42,262 nt of DNA from Proteocatella sp041738345 (GCA_041738345.1 JBGSPX010000056.1:1-42262); one strand, 5' to 3'. Positions 16,231-24,826 are shown, counted from the stretch's first letter. Notes: generated by a model from the sequence alone, not told the origin. Program-made: numbers and translations.

Positions 16231-16300
16231 GTCTGTCCTTTCTAAAAACTTAAATTAATTTTAACATATACAACTATCTTACTATATATGCTTTAGAAAA

Positions 16301-17383
16301 TCAAAGTTTTTTGGGTATGCTTACAAAGAATACTACTTCGTTTTCTAGGTTTTTGAAGCTTATTTTCCCATTATGAAGCTCGATTATTTTTTTGCTTATA
16401 TAGAGTCCCAGTCCTGATTTGCCTTCTTTTCCTTTTTCAAACGGTGCAAACACTTTTTCTTCATTGAGTTCTATCGGCGCTCCATCATTTGAGATTTCAA
16501 TTTTTATATTTTTATCATCACTAAATAATTTTACTTTGATATTATTTTCAGCATATCTAACTTGATTGTTTAATATATTTTCTAAGGCAGTTATAAATAT
16601 CGACTCGTATACTCCAGTTTCGATTTCCTCTAATTCCATATCCCAAGTTATATCTGTTCTTAAAAACACCATATTTTGCTGCATGTTCTCTAGCTCTTTT
16701 TTTAAGTTTAAGCTTTCCTTATTCATTCCCTTATATTTCAAAAAATCAAGATTTGTTATATATATAAGGTCTAAGCTTCGTTTTTCTAGTCTTGCGGTTT
16801 CTTTTTGAATTATATTAAGCGCCTCATTTAGCTTTTCTGCACTAAACATTCCATCTCTAATTGCTTGTATATAGCTGTTTATAATCATTATCGGAGTTTT
16901 TAGCTCATGTGATATTTCCTGCAAAAAAAGTTGATGATTCTTATCATGCTCTACAAGCTGAATCCTCATCGCTTCACATGAATCACTTAACTGTACTATT
17001 TCTTCTGAACCTTCTACTTTTACTTCCTTCGTCCAGTCTCTACTAGCTATATTCTGCATACTATTTTTAAGTTTTGAAAGGGGATTTGTAATTTTATTTG
17101 CTACTAGTTTAGCTGGATATAGCATAAATATTATTAGTAGTATGATTGCAAAGTATAAGTATTTAAACTGCGACAAAATTATTTTATTTATGTCTTTAAC
17201 TACATATGAGTATGATATTATTTCATTCCCTTGTATTTTTTGTTTTTCTACTATATAAAGCAGTTCTTTGCCCTGATATGGTTTTGAGTAGCGCTGAACC
17301 TTATCCGTTTGAAGTTTGGCAGTATTTTCTATTTCTTTTCTTGTTTTTGAGTCCAATTGCTCTTCTACTTTTATAGCTATCAT
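16301..17383 (-). pseudogene. Sensor histidine kinase, N-terminus probably deleted
   Basis: The readable part (about 360 aa) keeps the end of an extracellular domain, one membrane segment (about residues 73-93), HAMP (about 94-145), HisKA with SHELKTPIMIINSYIQ, and HATPase motifs NQVRYAENN and KSGLGLYISKKI. The usual first membrane helix and start region are missing. In frame, coding-like sequence continues upstream of the first ATG (ITFVASVKPLN) until a stop near 17430, inside the response-regulator gene. With a single membrane helix the kinase would lose its ectodomain topology. The simplest reading is one deletion that removed the end of the regulator and the start of the kinase. It may still express the cytoplasmic kinase. 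Confidence 0.7.
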
Positions 17384-17966
17384 ATTTAACGGTTTTACAC
17401 TCGCTACAAAAGTAATCTTCGCCCCAAACTCTATTTATTATTTGTTCTCTGGATAATGCTTGCCCTGCTGATTCTGTAAAAAATAAAAGTAGGTCAAATT
17501 CTTTGGATGTCAGTTCAATAAGTTTTTCACCATCACTTACTGTTCGCTTATTAATATCAATTATATAATTTGAAATAGTAAGCTCTTCTTGAGGTTTTCC
17601 ATATACTCTTTCTAATATTTTTTGACTTCTTATCACTAATTCTCTTGGCAAAAAAGGTTTTGCAATATAGTCATCACACCCTAATTCTAGCCCTGTAATC
17701 TTATCAATATCACTATTTCTTGCTGACATGAATATTATTGGAATAGTGTTGTTTTTATATTTTATATTTCTCAAAAGCTCTATCCCGTCTATATCTGGCA
17801 GCATTATATCAAGAATCCATAAATCCACTTCTTCATTATTGATTTCTTTTAATGCACTATTCCCATCTAAAAAACTTTTCACCGTAAATCCTTCTTGCCT
17901 TAAATACATACATAATATTTCATTTAAAGCACTCTCATCTTCTACTAAGTAAATACAATACCCCAT
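17301..17966 (-). pseudogene. OmpR-family response regulator with broken C-terminus
   Basis: The receiver domain is intact (LVEDESALNEIL, phospho-Asp in LWILDIMLPDIDG, Lys in YIAKPFLPREL). The winged helix runs normally through LTSKEFDLLLFF and SREQIINRVWGEDYF. There it leaves the family pattern: the expected recognition-helix end (about 25-30 residues with the R-LR-K pattern) is replaced by CSECKTVKYDSYKSRR and more, which is the out-of-frame reading of the kinase gene. The regulator therefore probably cannot bind DNA normally. The start at 17966 follows GGAGGAA. It overlaps the kinase ORF by 83 bp, not a natural coupling. Confidence 0.75.
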
Positions 17967-17988
17967 AAGTTCCTCCAAATTTCTATAG

Positions 17989-18022
17989 AAAAAGCTCCCT
18001 ACTTTTAAAATAGGGAGTTTTT
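17989..18022. terminator. Intrinsic terminator between the repeat protein and regulator genes
   Basis: AAAAAGCTCCCTA and TAGGGAGTTTTT pair with a loop of about nine bases. It lies just downstream of the repeat-protein gene on the minus strand and has T-runs usable in both directions. Confidence 0.85.
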
Positions 18023-18040
18023 CATATCTTCTATCTGATT

Positions 18041-18400
18041 TTATTTTTTTATAGCAACTTTACTTTGATTTAATTTTGTTATTTCTAGTTTTCCATCATC
18101 CAGCTTTTTAAGCGATACTGTCCCATCCTCCAACTTAGTTATTTCCAGTTTTCCATCTTTTAATTGTTTGATTTCTAATGTCCCATTATCTAGCTTCGTT
18201 ATTTCAATTGTTCCGTCTTTAATTATTTCTTTGTTCATCTTGGTTCCATTAATTGGCTTCATATTTTCTGAAGCTATTTTAGATACTTTTGCATCCAAGC
18301 CTTTGCTCACATCATCTACTCTCGAATCTGCAAAAGCTCCACCTACGCTACCTAAAAGTAACACTCCTGTTAATAGTCCCGCTGTACATAATTTTTTCAT
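18041..18400 (-). CDS. Secreted small protein with six 10-residue repeats
   Basis: This 119-aa protein starts with a signal peptide (MKKLCTAGLLTGVLLLGSVG, then GAFA, cleavage near residue 24). A linker follows, and then about six tandem 10-residue units of pattern (K/D)DGxLEITKL: KDGTIEITKL, DNGTLEIKQL, KDGKLEITKL, EDGTVSLKKL, DDGKLEITKL, NQSKVAIKK. The alternating Gly turn and beta pattern suggests a small beta-solenoid or beta-sheet stack outside the cell. AGGAGGAA precedes ATG at 18400. It is upstream of the damaged two-component genes but separated by a terminator. No family recognised. Confidence 0.78.
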   Translation of the reverse strand: MKKLCTAGLLTGVLLLGSVGGAFADSRVDDVSKGLDAKVSKIASENMKPINGTKMNKEIIKDGTIEITKLDNGTLEIKQLKDGKLEITKLEDGTVSLKKLDDGKLEITKLNQSKVAIKK

Positions 18401-18478
18401 TTTTTCTTCCTCCTGAATTTTTTAGTTTTTTTTATCAAAGCTTGCCTTGATTTGTTTTTATTATAGGAGGATAATATG

Positions 18479-18511
18479 TCACAATTATCTTCAAAATGTG
18501 TCAAATTGTGA
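18479..18511. promoter_or_regulatory. Inverted repeat in the divergent promoter region
   Basis: TCACAATT (18479-18486) and AATTGTGA (18504-18511) are 8-bp arms 17 bp apart, between the repeat-protein gene and the Cache kinase gene. The spacing suits a dimeric regulator, which is not identified. Confidence 0.35.
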
Positions 18512-18647
18512 AATCTATTATTTTATATTACTACAACATTTATCTAAGTGCAATATTTACAAAAATTCACTCAATTTCTATCTCCTTGTTTATTTTTTAT
18601 GCTAAAATATAGTAGAAATCATCCTACTTTTTCATACAGGGGGACTT

Positions 18648-20891
18648 ATGAAAACCATATCCAGTAAAATCAGCTTTTCTATTGCTATATGCAGCATTAT
18701 TGTAGCTATGCTTCTTGGTTTTTCAATATACATACAATCTGAAAGAGTTATTACTCAAGAATCAGAGCGTCATTTATTAAGCATCTTAGACAGTGAAGCT
18801 GCTCAACTTAATGCGGAATTTTCTAGAATTAAACAGCTTTCTTTTGCACAAAGAAGTGTAATATTAAACACGTTTGATTATGAATCTGCTACAAAAAATC
18901 CCGCCTATATGACCTCTTACAAAACTAAGTTAAGTAGTTTTATAAAATCATTAATTATAGATTTTAAAAATATTTCTGCATGGATGCTATTTAACTCAGA
19001 AGTAATTGAAGGTACTCATACAGTTTCTTATACCTTTGAAGATAATACATTTGTCCGTGAAGCCGAATATGATGCTGTAAAAGAAGGCTATGATGCTCTG
19101 CCTTGGTGGAGTGAAGCGGTAAAACGCGGTGAATACTGGTCTGAGCCTTACTACTGGGAGCCTTGGAAGTCTGATGTTGTAAGTTATTCAATCCCTGTAT
19201 ATGTAGATAATAAGTTAATTGGAGTTACTGGTGCCGAACTGTTTTTGTCTTACTTTAACGAACAACTAAAAAATATACATATATATGATTCTGGTTCTGT
19301 GATACTTCTTACCGAAACTGGAACTCCTGTCTTTCTATCCGATGAAATGGATAAAACATTACTCTCAAACTGGTATAATTCTCAAAAAAAATTTCTTAAA
19401 TCAAACCCATCTGGAATGACACAGTTTGATGGCGGTTTTAATCAAGATTTAATTGCGTGGACAAAACTTTCTAATGACTGGCTTCTCCTTGCAATTCCTA
19501 AAACTGATGAAATGTACAGTTCTCTTAAGCCTGTATCTTTGTTAACGCTTCTATGCTTAGTCTTAAGCATTCCACTATCTATTATAATTGGCATTGGAAT
19601 TTCAAGAACTATCACAAGACCTTTAGGTCAACTTACTAAAGCTGCTGAAAATATTTTAAAACACCATTCAAAAGTGGAAATTCCACTTCTAAATTCAGCC
19701 CCTGATGAAATAAAAATTCTGTCTAAGGCATTTTTTTCTATGCAAACTGATGTAAAAAATACACTTAGAGAACTTTCGATAAATGAAAATAAATACCGCT
19801 CCCTTGTAGAAAATGCTGACCATCTTATTTTTACAATTGATATTGATGGAAAACTTACTACCACAAATAAAAAGTTTGAGGAGATATTTAATATACCTAA
19901 GGATTATTTGATAGGAAGGTCATTTACTAGCTTATTTACAAATAAACAGAGTATTAAATTTTGGAAAAAAATATTTTTGGATTTGAAGACACAAAAGGAG
20001 AAGGTAATTCAAGAAACCTACTTTATAGACTCTGATTCTAAAAAACATACACTTATAACTTCCCTTATTCCTGTCCTTGATTCAGACAGCGAGTTATATA
20101 TGATAATGGGCACAAGTACAGATATTACTGATAGATTAAATATCGAAGTAGAAAAAAACGCATCTCTAGGACGTCTGGTTTCAGGTATAGGCCATGAAAT
20201 AAATACGCCACTAGGTAATGCTATCACGGTATCTGGATTTATTGAAAGCAATATAGAAAATCTTGAAAGCAATGCGCTTGATGGCTCTCTTACAAAAGAA
20301 AATCTTATAGATTCTATTGAACGTATACACTCAGCAATGGACAGTCTTAGTATAAATCTAAATAGAACTCATATGCTTATTGAAAATTTTAAAAGTTTAA
20401 GTGTTGACCCATCTGAGGAACATAAAACTACTGTAGTTTTGAGCGAAATATTTACTCTACTAAAAATAAATTTTGAGAATGTTTTTGCAGAAAACAACTG
20501 CAAAATAGAGTTTTCATGTGCTGAAAATATTGTGCTTCATTCCGTTCCAAGCACCTTGCTTATGGTTCTTACTCAGCTTATAGAAAATGCTCTATATCAT
20601 GCTTTCTCTGAGGATATCAAAGCTAAAGGAAGTGCTCATGTTTGGGTTTCTGCATTTGATGGCGATAACACGGTTTCCATATCCGTAAAGGACAACGGCA
20701 GTGGAATGTCTAAAGATGATGTCCAAAAAATATTTGAACCATTTTTTACTACTGATAGAAAAACTGGTCGTACTGGACTTGGGTTAAGTATAGTATTTAA
20801 CAGCATTGTCAATCAGCTTGATGGAAATATTTCATGTAACAGTGATGAAAATTTTGGAACTATATTTAATATTACATTTAGTAAGCTCTAG
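18648..20891 (+). CDS. Membrane sensor histidine kinase: Cache, HAMP, PAS, HisKA, HATPase
   Basis: Domain order in this 747-aa protein: TM1 (about residues 7-28); a large extracellular Cache-type domain (about 35-280) with WWSEAVKRGEYWSEPYYWEP and VDNKLIGVTGAELFLSYF; TM2 (about 290-320); HAMP (about 322-375); PAS (about 385-495); a phospho-acceptor segment GRLVSGIGHEINTPLGN (His about 515); and a HATPase with QLIENALYHAF, DNGSGM and GRTGLGLSIVFN. It autophosphorylates in response to a small ligand outside or in PAS. No response regulator adjoins it, so it is an orphan kinase. GGGGGAC precedes ATG at 18648. A terminator follows at 20907-20937. Confidence 0.88.
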   Translation: MKTISSKISFSIAICSIIVAMLLGFSIYIQSERVITQESERHLLSILDSEAAQLNAEFSRIKQLSFAQRSVILNTFDYESATKNPAYMTSYKTKLSSFIKSLIIDFKNISAWMLFNSEVIEGTHTVSYTFEDNTFVREAEYDAVKEGYDALPWWSEAVKRGEYWSEPYYWEPWKSDVVSYSIPVYVDNKLIGVTGAELFLSYFNEQLKNIHIYDSGSVILLTETGTPVFLSDEMDKTLLSNWYNSQKKFLKSNPSGMTQFDGGFNQDLIAWTKLSNDWLLLAIPKTDEMYSSLKPVSLLTLLCLVLSIPLSIIIGIGISRTITRPLGQLTKAAENILKHHSKVEIPLLNSAPDEIKILSKAFFSMQTDVKNTLRELSINENKYRSLVENADHLIFTIDIDGKLTTTNKKFEEIFNIPKDYLIGRSFTSLFTNKQSIKFWKKIFLDLKTQKEKVIQETYFIDSDSKKHTLITSLIPVLDSDSELYMIMGTSTDITDRLNIEVEKNASLGRLVSGIGHEINTPLGNAITVSGFIESNIENLESNALDGSLTKENLIDSIERIHSAMDSLSINLNRTHMLIENFKSLSVDPSEEHKTTVVLSEIFTLLKINFENVFAENNCKIEFSCAENIVLHSVPSTLLMVLTQLIENALYHAFSEDIKAKGSAHVWVSAFDGDNTVSISVKDNGSGMSKDDVQKIFEPFFTTDRKTGRTGLGLSIVFNSIVNQLDGNISCNSDENFGTIFNITFSKL

Positions 20892-20906
20892 TAAAAAACT
20901 TTAAGA

Positions 20907-20937
20907 AAATCCCGTACCAAAATGCAGTACGGGATTT
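20907..20937 (+). terminator. Intrinsic terminator after the Cache histidine kinase gene
   Basis: AAATCCCGTAC, a nine-base loop, and GTACGGGATTT form an 11-bp perfect stem 15 bp after the stop codon. Confidence 0.85.
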
Positions 20938-20960
20938 ATTAGTTTTATGATAAAAGATGT

Positions 20961-20998
20961 TTGACACTCCCCACGCATGAACGCTGGGGATTCTAAAG
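20961..20998 (+). mobile_element. Solitary IS200/IS605-like end hairpin (possible relic)
   Basis: TTGACACTCCCCACGC...GCTGGGGATTCTAAAG matches the pattern of IS200/IS605 (IS1341) right ends and TnpB guide-RNA tails: a GACACTCCCC stem pairing with GGGGATTC. Here CCCCA (20969-20973) pairs with TGGGG (20985-20989), with CG/CG inside. No tnpA or tnpB lies in the window, so it would be an isolated remnant or miniature derivative. Confidence 0.45.
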
Positions 20999-21006
20999 TA
21001 ATCTAA

Positions 21007-21372
21007 TTATTTTAAAGAAAATCTATTTATTAAACTTCTTTCAATTAAAAAAATAAGATTAAAAACTATTAGTAAAATAAAACCATTCATTACATTAGAA
21101 GAAAAGAAAAACATTCCTAATCCAAGAATAAAACCACTATTTATTATTCCTCCGCCATTCCAATTTTCAGCAAATGAATAAGAAAAATCTAGCTTGCTTT
21201 TAATTTCCATAAAAGACAGTAGAAATGCCACCACAATAAATATTGCACCTATGAATATAGATATATTTTGTGGAATTTCTGGTGATATTAGTTTTCTAGA
21301 GAAAATACAAATAATTCCTATGAAAATTGAGTACAGAGACATAATAATGTCCGCTTTTTTAATTTTGTTCAT
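21007..21372 (-). CDS. Small four-helix membrane protein, unknown function
   Basis: This 121-aa protein has four likely membrane segments (about residues 7-26, 37-55, 74-94 and 97-115), a Phe/Ile-rich composition and a basic end (ERSLINRFSLK). The polar stretch FSYSFAENWNGGGIINSG separates helices 2 and 3. A GTG start 12 bp further upstream is in frame, but GGAGGG sits just before ATG at 21372. It appears as a single gene. I do not recognise the family. Confidence 0.7.
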   Translation of the reverse strand: MNKIKKADIIMSLYSIFIGIICIFSRKLISPEIPQNISIFIGAIFIVVAFLLSFMEIKSKLDFSYSFAENWNGGGIINSGFILGLGMFFFSSNVMNGFILLIVFNLIFLIERSLINRFSLK

Positions 21373-21600
21373 AGTTCCCTCCACTATTTTAAATAATAAA
21401 ATTTTTTAACTTTAATGTCAGTTAACACTATTTTTGATTTAAATTCAACCTAGATGTTGAAATTAATATACATCATGTTGAAATTAAACTAAAAAAGCTT
21501 TTGGGGCAACATATTTTATAATGGGAATTTCTATTTAACATTTAAACAATATCCATTTATAATCAACCGGATTAATAAGCCTTATTATAAATGTAATAGC

Positions 21601-21923
21601 TTACTCTCTAGTTAGCTGATACGCTTTTATAAGTTCATCATAATTCTTTTTAACTGAATTTTCATGTACAGTCCACATGAATATAGTAAAGCCACAAACC
21701 ACTGCAAAATTCAATGTATACACTATAAAATTTGTGCTATTGTAAAATGGATTAATTGCTGTATTTTTGAAATAAAATATCTGTCAAGCATACAATTACC
21801 CCCACTGCCGCTATAGAAGTATAAATTAGAACCTGACCCATCCCTTGAATCGAAAGATGAGTTTTTCCATTTTTCAGGCTAATTATTAATGCAAAAATCA
21901 TCTTTTCTTTATCATCTTTTTCA
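21601..21923 (-). pseudogene. Frameshifted remnant of a small membrane protein
   Basis: Two frames together give one protein. The first reads MIFALIISLKNGKTHLSIQG and on through a membrane segment (VLIYTSIAAVGVIVCLTDI), stopping after FQKYSN. The second frame picks up at NPFYNSTNFIVYTLNFAVVC and continues through MWTVHENSVKKNYDELIKAY to a stop at 21601. The switch is at the CAAAAATACA run near 21775. It follows the LytTR remnant, a common arrangement for LytTR regulators and small membrane partners. The exact family is not recognised. Confidence 0.6.
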
Positions 21924-21936
21924 TAATAAGCTCCTT

Positions 21937-22073
21937 TTATTTTTTAAGTTTTGTTTTAAATTCGCTTACATATCGCCTTGACATGATTAGCTTTTCATCA
22001 TTTTTTAACAAAATTAAAAGATTTCTATTTAGCTGTGGATGTACTGATTTTATATGCATCAAATTTACCAAGA
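21937..22073 (-). pseudogene. C-terminal fragment of a LytTR-domain regulator
   Basis: In frame, LVNLMHIKSVHPQLNRNLLI and KNDEKLIMSRRYVSEFKTKL match the end of a LytTR DNA-binding domain, where SRRYV is the typical last recognition motif. Only about 45 residues remain; the first half of LytTR and any receiver are gone. The fragment abuts 21-bp direct repeats that look like its own operator, so an internal deletion probably joined promoter to C-terminus. An AAGGAG site and the membrane-protein remnant follow. Confidence 0.65.
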
Positions 22074-22136
22074 GGTACAAAAATAAATTTATGCGGTACA
22101 AAAACAAAGTTGTGCTTCACAAAAACAACATTTTTA
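22074..22136 (-). repeat. Three 21-bp direct repeats, probable LytTR-type operator
   Basis: On the plus strand the units are GGTACAAAAATAAATTTATGC-like (22074-22094), a near copy with ACAAAGTTGTGC (22095-22115) and a degenerate third beginning TTCACAAAAACAACA (22116-22136). A 21-bp period (two helical turns) matches LytTR sites, which are direct 9-bp repeats separated by about 12 bp. They lie immediately upstream of the LytTR fragment and about 110 bp upstream of the chemoreceptor gene. Confidence 0.6.
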
Positions 22137-22243
22137 AAAAATTTGTTTTTTGACATAATTTTGAGAAATTACTGACAAATGTCTTGCTTTTTATAACGTT
22201 ATTATGTTAAAATTTTATAAAATGAAAGAAAGAGGAGATACTT

Positions 22244-24232
22244 ATGGCACATAAAAAATCTATAAAAACCCGACTCATAATAATCCCCATACTAGTTGTA
22301 ATAATAGCATTTACATTTATTGGAGGTTTTTTCTCAAATCTCAGTAAAAAACAACTTTTAGAACAAATGAAACAAGATGGTTTTACGCTTACCAACCAAA
22401 TCGTACATAGGTTGGACGATAGTAAAAATGCAATAAACTCTTTACATAGCCTTTTAGATGATAAAATAATTTCTACAGGAAGTTATATCGTTGCTAATAA
22501 AGCTCGTGTAAACAATGACTATCTTAAAGGGCTGTCTAAAAGTCTACTTCTCGATGAACTTAATTATTTTGATTCAAAAGGAAAGATTCTATATTCTTCA
22601 ATTGACGAATATGTAGGTTGGGTAGCACCGCCTGGACATCCGGTGGAAAACTTTATAAAGGGCTCTGATAAAACACTTACGGAAGATATAAGACAAGATA
22701 CCGAATCAGGAAACTTTAAAAAATATGGTTATGTTAAAGATTCAAGCGGCGGTTTTGTTCAAGTAGGAATAAATGCCAATTTAGTTCAAGATAAGCTTGA
22801 TGCCTTTTCTTATCAAACGCTAGTGTCTCATCTTGCAGAAGAAGAAGGGCTTGTATATGCACTATTTATAGATACTAATAGTAAAGCCATAGCTCATAGT
22901 AATTTAGACAGAGTAGGTGAGGACCTTTCTAATGACGCTGGAACTAAAGCGGCGTTAAGTGGAGAACCTTATGCTTCTGAATATTTCTACGAAGCCGAAA
23001 ATGTTGACGTTTATGATATATTAATGCCATTTGAATACGATGGAAAAATAATAGGTGCTATAGATATCGGACTATCTATGGAAGAAGTTAACAAGGCTGT
23101 AGCTGGTACTATGATGACCGTTATAATCTCCGGACTTCTTGTATGTGCTTTCTTAATTGCTGTGTTATACTCAACTTCTAAATACACCGTAAGTTCTGTA
23201 AATAAATTGGCTTACGCTGCACAAGAAATTGCTAGTGGAAATCTTGATTTAGCTATCGATATTTCTTCAGGTGATGAGATTGGTGAGGTTGCACTTGCTA
23301 TGAATGACACCGTTCATCGCCTAAAATCATATATCTACTATATTGAAGAAATTACTGCTGTACTTGGTGATATTGCAAACGGAAATCTTGCATTTGAATT
23401 AAAGCAAGATTATGTCGGAGAATTTGCACAAGTAAAAAATGCATTATTTGATATAAGAACTACGCTTAGTGATACTATTTCAGAGATAAAAGACGTTGCT
23501 AACAATGTAAATTCAAGTTCAATGCAACTTTCTACCGGTTCTCAAATTCTAGCACAAGGAACTACTGAGCAGGCCGGATCTATAGAGGAACTTTCTTCTA
23601 CGATTTCTGATATTTCATCTAAGATAGAAGAAAATGCAAAATATACTTTAAAAGCTAATGAAAACATGATATCCTCTGGAAGAAAAATAAGTGACAGTAA
23701 TGTTCAGATGCAAGACATGGTAAGTGCAATGAATGAAATAAACGACCGTTCTAAAGAGATTGAAAGTATCATTAAAGCTATTGATGACATAGCTTTCCAA
23801 ACCAATATTTTAGCCCTAAATGCCGCTGTAGAAGCAGCTAGATCAGGTGTCGCTGGAAAAGGCTTTGCCGTTGTTGCGGATGAAGTTAGAAACCTTGCTG
23901 CTAAAAGTTCTGAAGCTGCTAAAAACTCTGCGCTTCTTATTGAACGTTCTATGAAGGCTGTAAAAGAAGGTACTCAGCTAGCTCACAGTGCTGCCTCGAA
24001 CCTTCAAGAATTATATGAAGGTTCAAATGAAATCGTAGCTACAATAGGAAATATCGCTGAATCATCTCAGGAACAGGCAAATGCGGTTTCTCAAATAAAT
24101 CATGGACTAGAACAGATATCGTCTGTTGTTCATACAAATGCTGCTACCGCTGAAGAAAGTGCCGCTTCAAGTAGAGAGCTTTCTAACCAATCTGAATTAT
24201 TAAAAAATCTTGTAGAAAAATTTGAAATATAA
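22244..24232 (+). CDS. Methyl-accepting chemotaxis protein
   Basis: This 662-aa transmembrane chemoreceptor has TM1 (about residues 10-30), a Cache-like periplasm-side sensor (about 35-280) with VGWVAPPGHPVENF and FEYDGKIIGAIDIGLS, TM2 (about 285-308), HAMP (about 310-365) followed by a second HAMP-like stretch, and the MCP signalling domain. The signalling hairpin tip is perfect: AIDDIAFQTNILALNAAVEA then GKGFAVVADEVRNLA. It controls CheA in response to a small extracellular ligand. The C-terminus lacks a CheR-tether pentapeptide. AGAGGAG precedes ATG at 22244. It is monocistronic, ending at the terminator at 24251-24300. Confidence 0.93.
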   Translation: MAHKKSIKTRLIIIPILVVIIAFTFIGGFFSNLSKKQLLEQMKQDGFTLTNQIVHRLDDSKNAINSLHSLLDDKIISTGSYIVANKARVNNDYLKGLSKSLLLDELNYFDSKGKILYSSIDEYVGWVAPPGHPVENFIKGSDKTLTEDIRQDTESGNFKKYGYVKDSSGGFVQVGINANLVQDKLDAFSYQTLVSHLAEEEGLVYALFIDTNSKAIAHSNLDRVGEDLSNDAGTKAALSGEPYASEYFYEAENVDVYDILMPFEYDGKIIGAIDIGLSMEEVNKAVAGTMMTVIISGLLVCAFLIAVLYSTSKYTVSSVNKLAYAAQEIASGNLDLAIDISSGDEIGEVALAMNDTVHRLKSYIYYIEEITAVLGDIANGNLAFELKQDYVGEFAQVKNALFDIRTTLSDTISEIKDVANNVNSSSMQLSTGSQILAQGTTEQAGSIEELSSTISDISSKIEENAKYTLKANENMISSGRKISDSNVQMQDMVSAMNEINDRSKEIESIIKAIDDIAFQTNILALNAAVEAARSGVAGKGFAVVADEVRNLAAKSSEAAKNSALLIERSMKAVKEGTQLAHSAASNLQELYEGSNEIVATIGNIAESSQEQANAVSQINHGLEQISSVVHTNAATAEESAASSRELSNQSELLKNLVEKFEI

Positions 24233-24250
24233 GAAATCTAAATAAAATTT

Positions 24251-24300
24251 AAAACCTCTGCATAATGCTTGTATTTCTAGCATTTAGCAGAGGTTTTTTT
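24251..24300. terminator. Bidirectional intrinsic terminator between the chemoreceptor and rhodanese genes
   Basis: AAAACCTCTGC and GCAGAGGTTTT form an 11-bp stem with an inner ATGC/GCAT pair, followed by seven T. The rhodanese stop codon starts in the T-run. Confidence 0.88.
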
Positions 24301-24644
24301 CATCCATTGTTAACATTGTATGGCCAGTTTTCTATAGATCCCATATCTTTTACTTTTTTGTACCCTTTACTCAAAAGAATGCTTCCAGCCTTAGCTGAAC
24401 GCCCACCATTTTGACTAAATAAAATAATTAGTGTGTTTTTATCCACGATCCGCTCCTCTATCCCCACAAATTCTTCTATCGGAATATTTATGCTATGAGG
24501 TATGTTCATATTTTCAAATTCATGTCTGGTTCTTACGTCTATAAACTTAACCTCGGGATTTTCTTTCAGAATTTCTAAGGTTTTCTCAGGACTTATCTTG
24601 GGAGCTCTTTCTACCATTAATGATTTAAAACTACCTATACCCAT
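24300..24644 (-). CDS. Rhodanese-domain protein with Ser in place of the catalytic Cys
   Basis: The 114-aa protein is a single rhodanese domain: KFIDVRTRHEFENMNIPHSI (about residues 34-53), GSILLSKGYKKVKDMGSIEN near the end. The active-site loop reads LFSQNGGRSAKA, where active rhodaneses have YCRSGNRS-like sequence: the Cys position is Ser (codon AGT). The fold and Arg-Ser of the loop are kept. Sulfur transfer is therefore unlikely, and it may bind anions or regulate a partner. GGGAGGTGGAG precedes ATG at 24644. It is a single gene, divergent from htpG. Confidence 0.87.
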   Translation of the reverse strand: MGIGSFKSLMVERAPKISPEKTLEILKENPEVKFIDVRTRHEFENMNIPHSINIPIEEFVGIEERIVDKNTLIILFSQNGGRSAKAGSILLSKGYKKVKDMGSIENWPYNVNNG

Positions 24645-24722
24645 ATCTCCACCTCCCTATAACTTATATTACCATCTTAAATAGTTTCTACCCAAATTAG
24701 GTACCTCTGTAATCTTTTAATA

Positions 24723-24750
24723 TTGACTTTTTACGAGTATTTGATAAAAT
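24723..24750 (+). promoter_or_regulatory. Putative vegetative promoter of htpG
   Basis: TTGACT (24723-24728) and TAAAAT (24745-24750) are separated by 16 bp, placing transcription start just before the CIRCE element. Confidence 0.6.
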
Positions 24751-24763
24751 TAATAATATAAAG

Positions 24764-24790
24764 TTAGCACTCATCTTTAAAGAGTGCTAA
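24764..24790. promoter_or_regulatory. CIRCE element (HrcA operator) upstream of htpG
   Basis: TTAGCACTC, nine bases, GAGTGCTAA: a perfect match to the CIRCE consensus, 36 bp upstream of the htpG start and directly after the promoter. It implies HrcA repression relieved by heat or protein stress. Confidence 0.95.
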
Positions 24791-24826
24791 TAAATTGAAT
24801 TTTAGTTTAATTAGGAGGGAAATAAT

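Larger units (their letters stand above)
21385..22243. other. 860-bp region without intact genes, holding a decayed LytTR operon
   Basis: No full-length gene is present. On the minus strand, 21601-22073 holds remnants of a LytTR regulator and a downstream membrane protein, preceded by 21-bp direct repeats (each listed separately). The stretch 21410-21600 shows no coding signal. A TTGACA-like box near 22150 may belong to the chemoreceptor promoter. Confidence 0.7.

Noticed and set aside
22074..22136. Three short direct repeats as a CRISPR remnant
   Set aside because: The units are adjacent with no spacers, AT-rich and placed as an operator next to a LytTR fragment.
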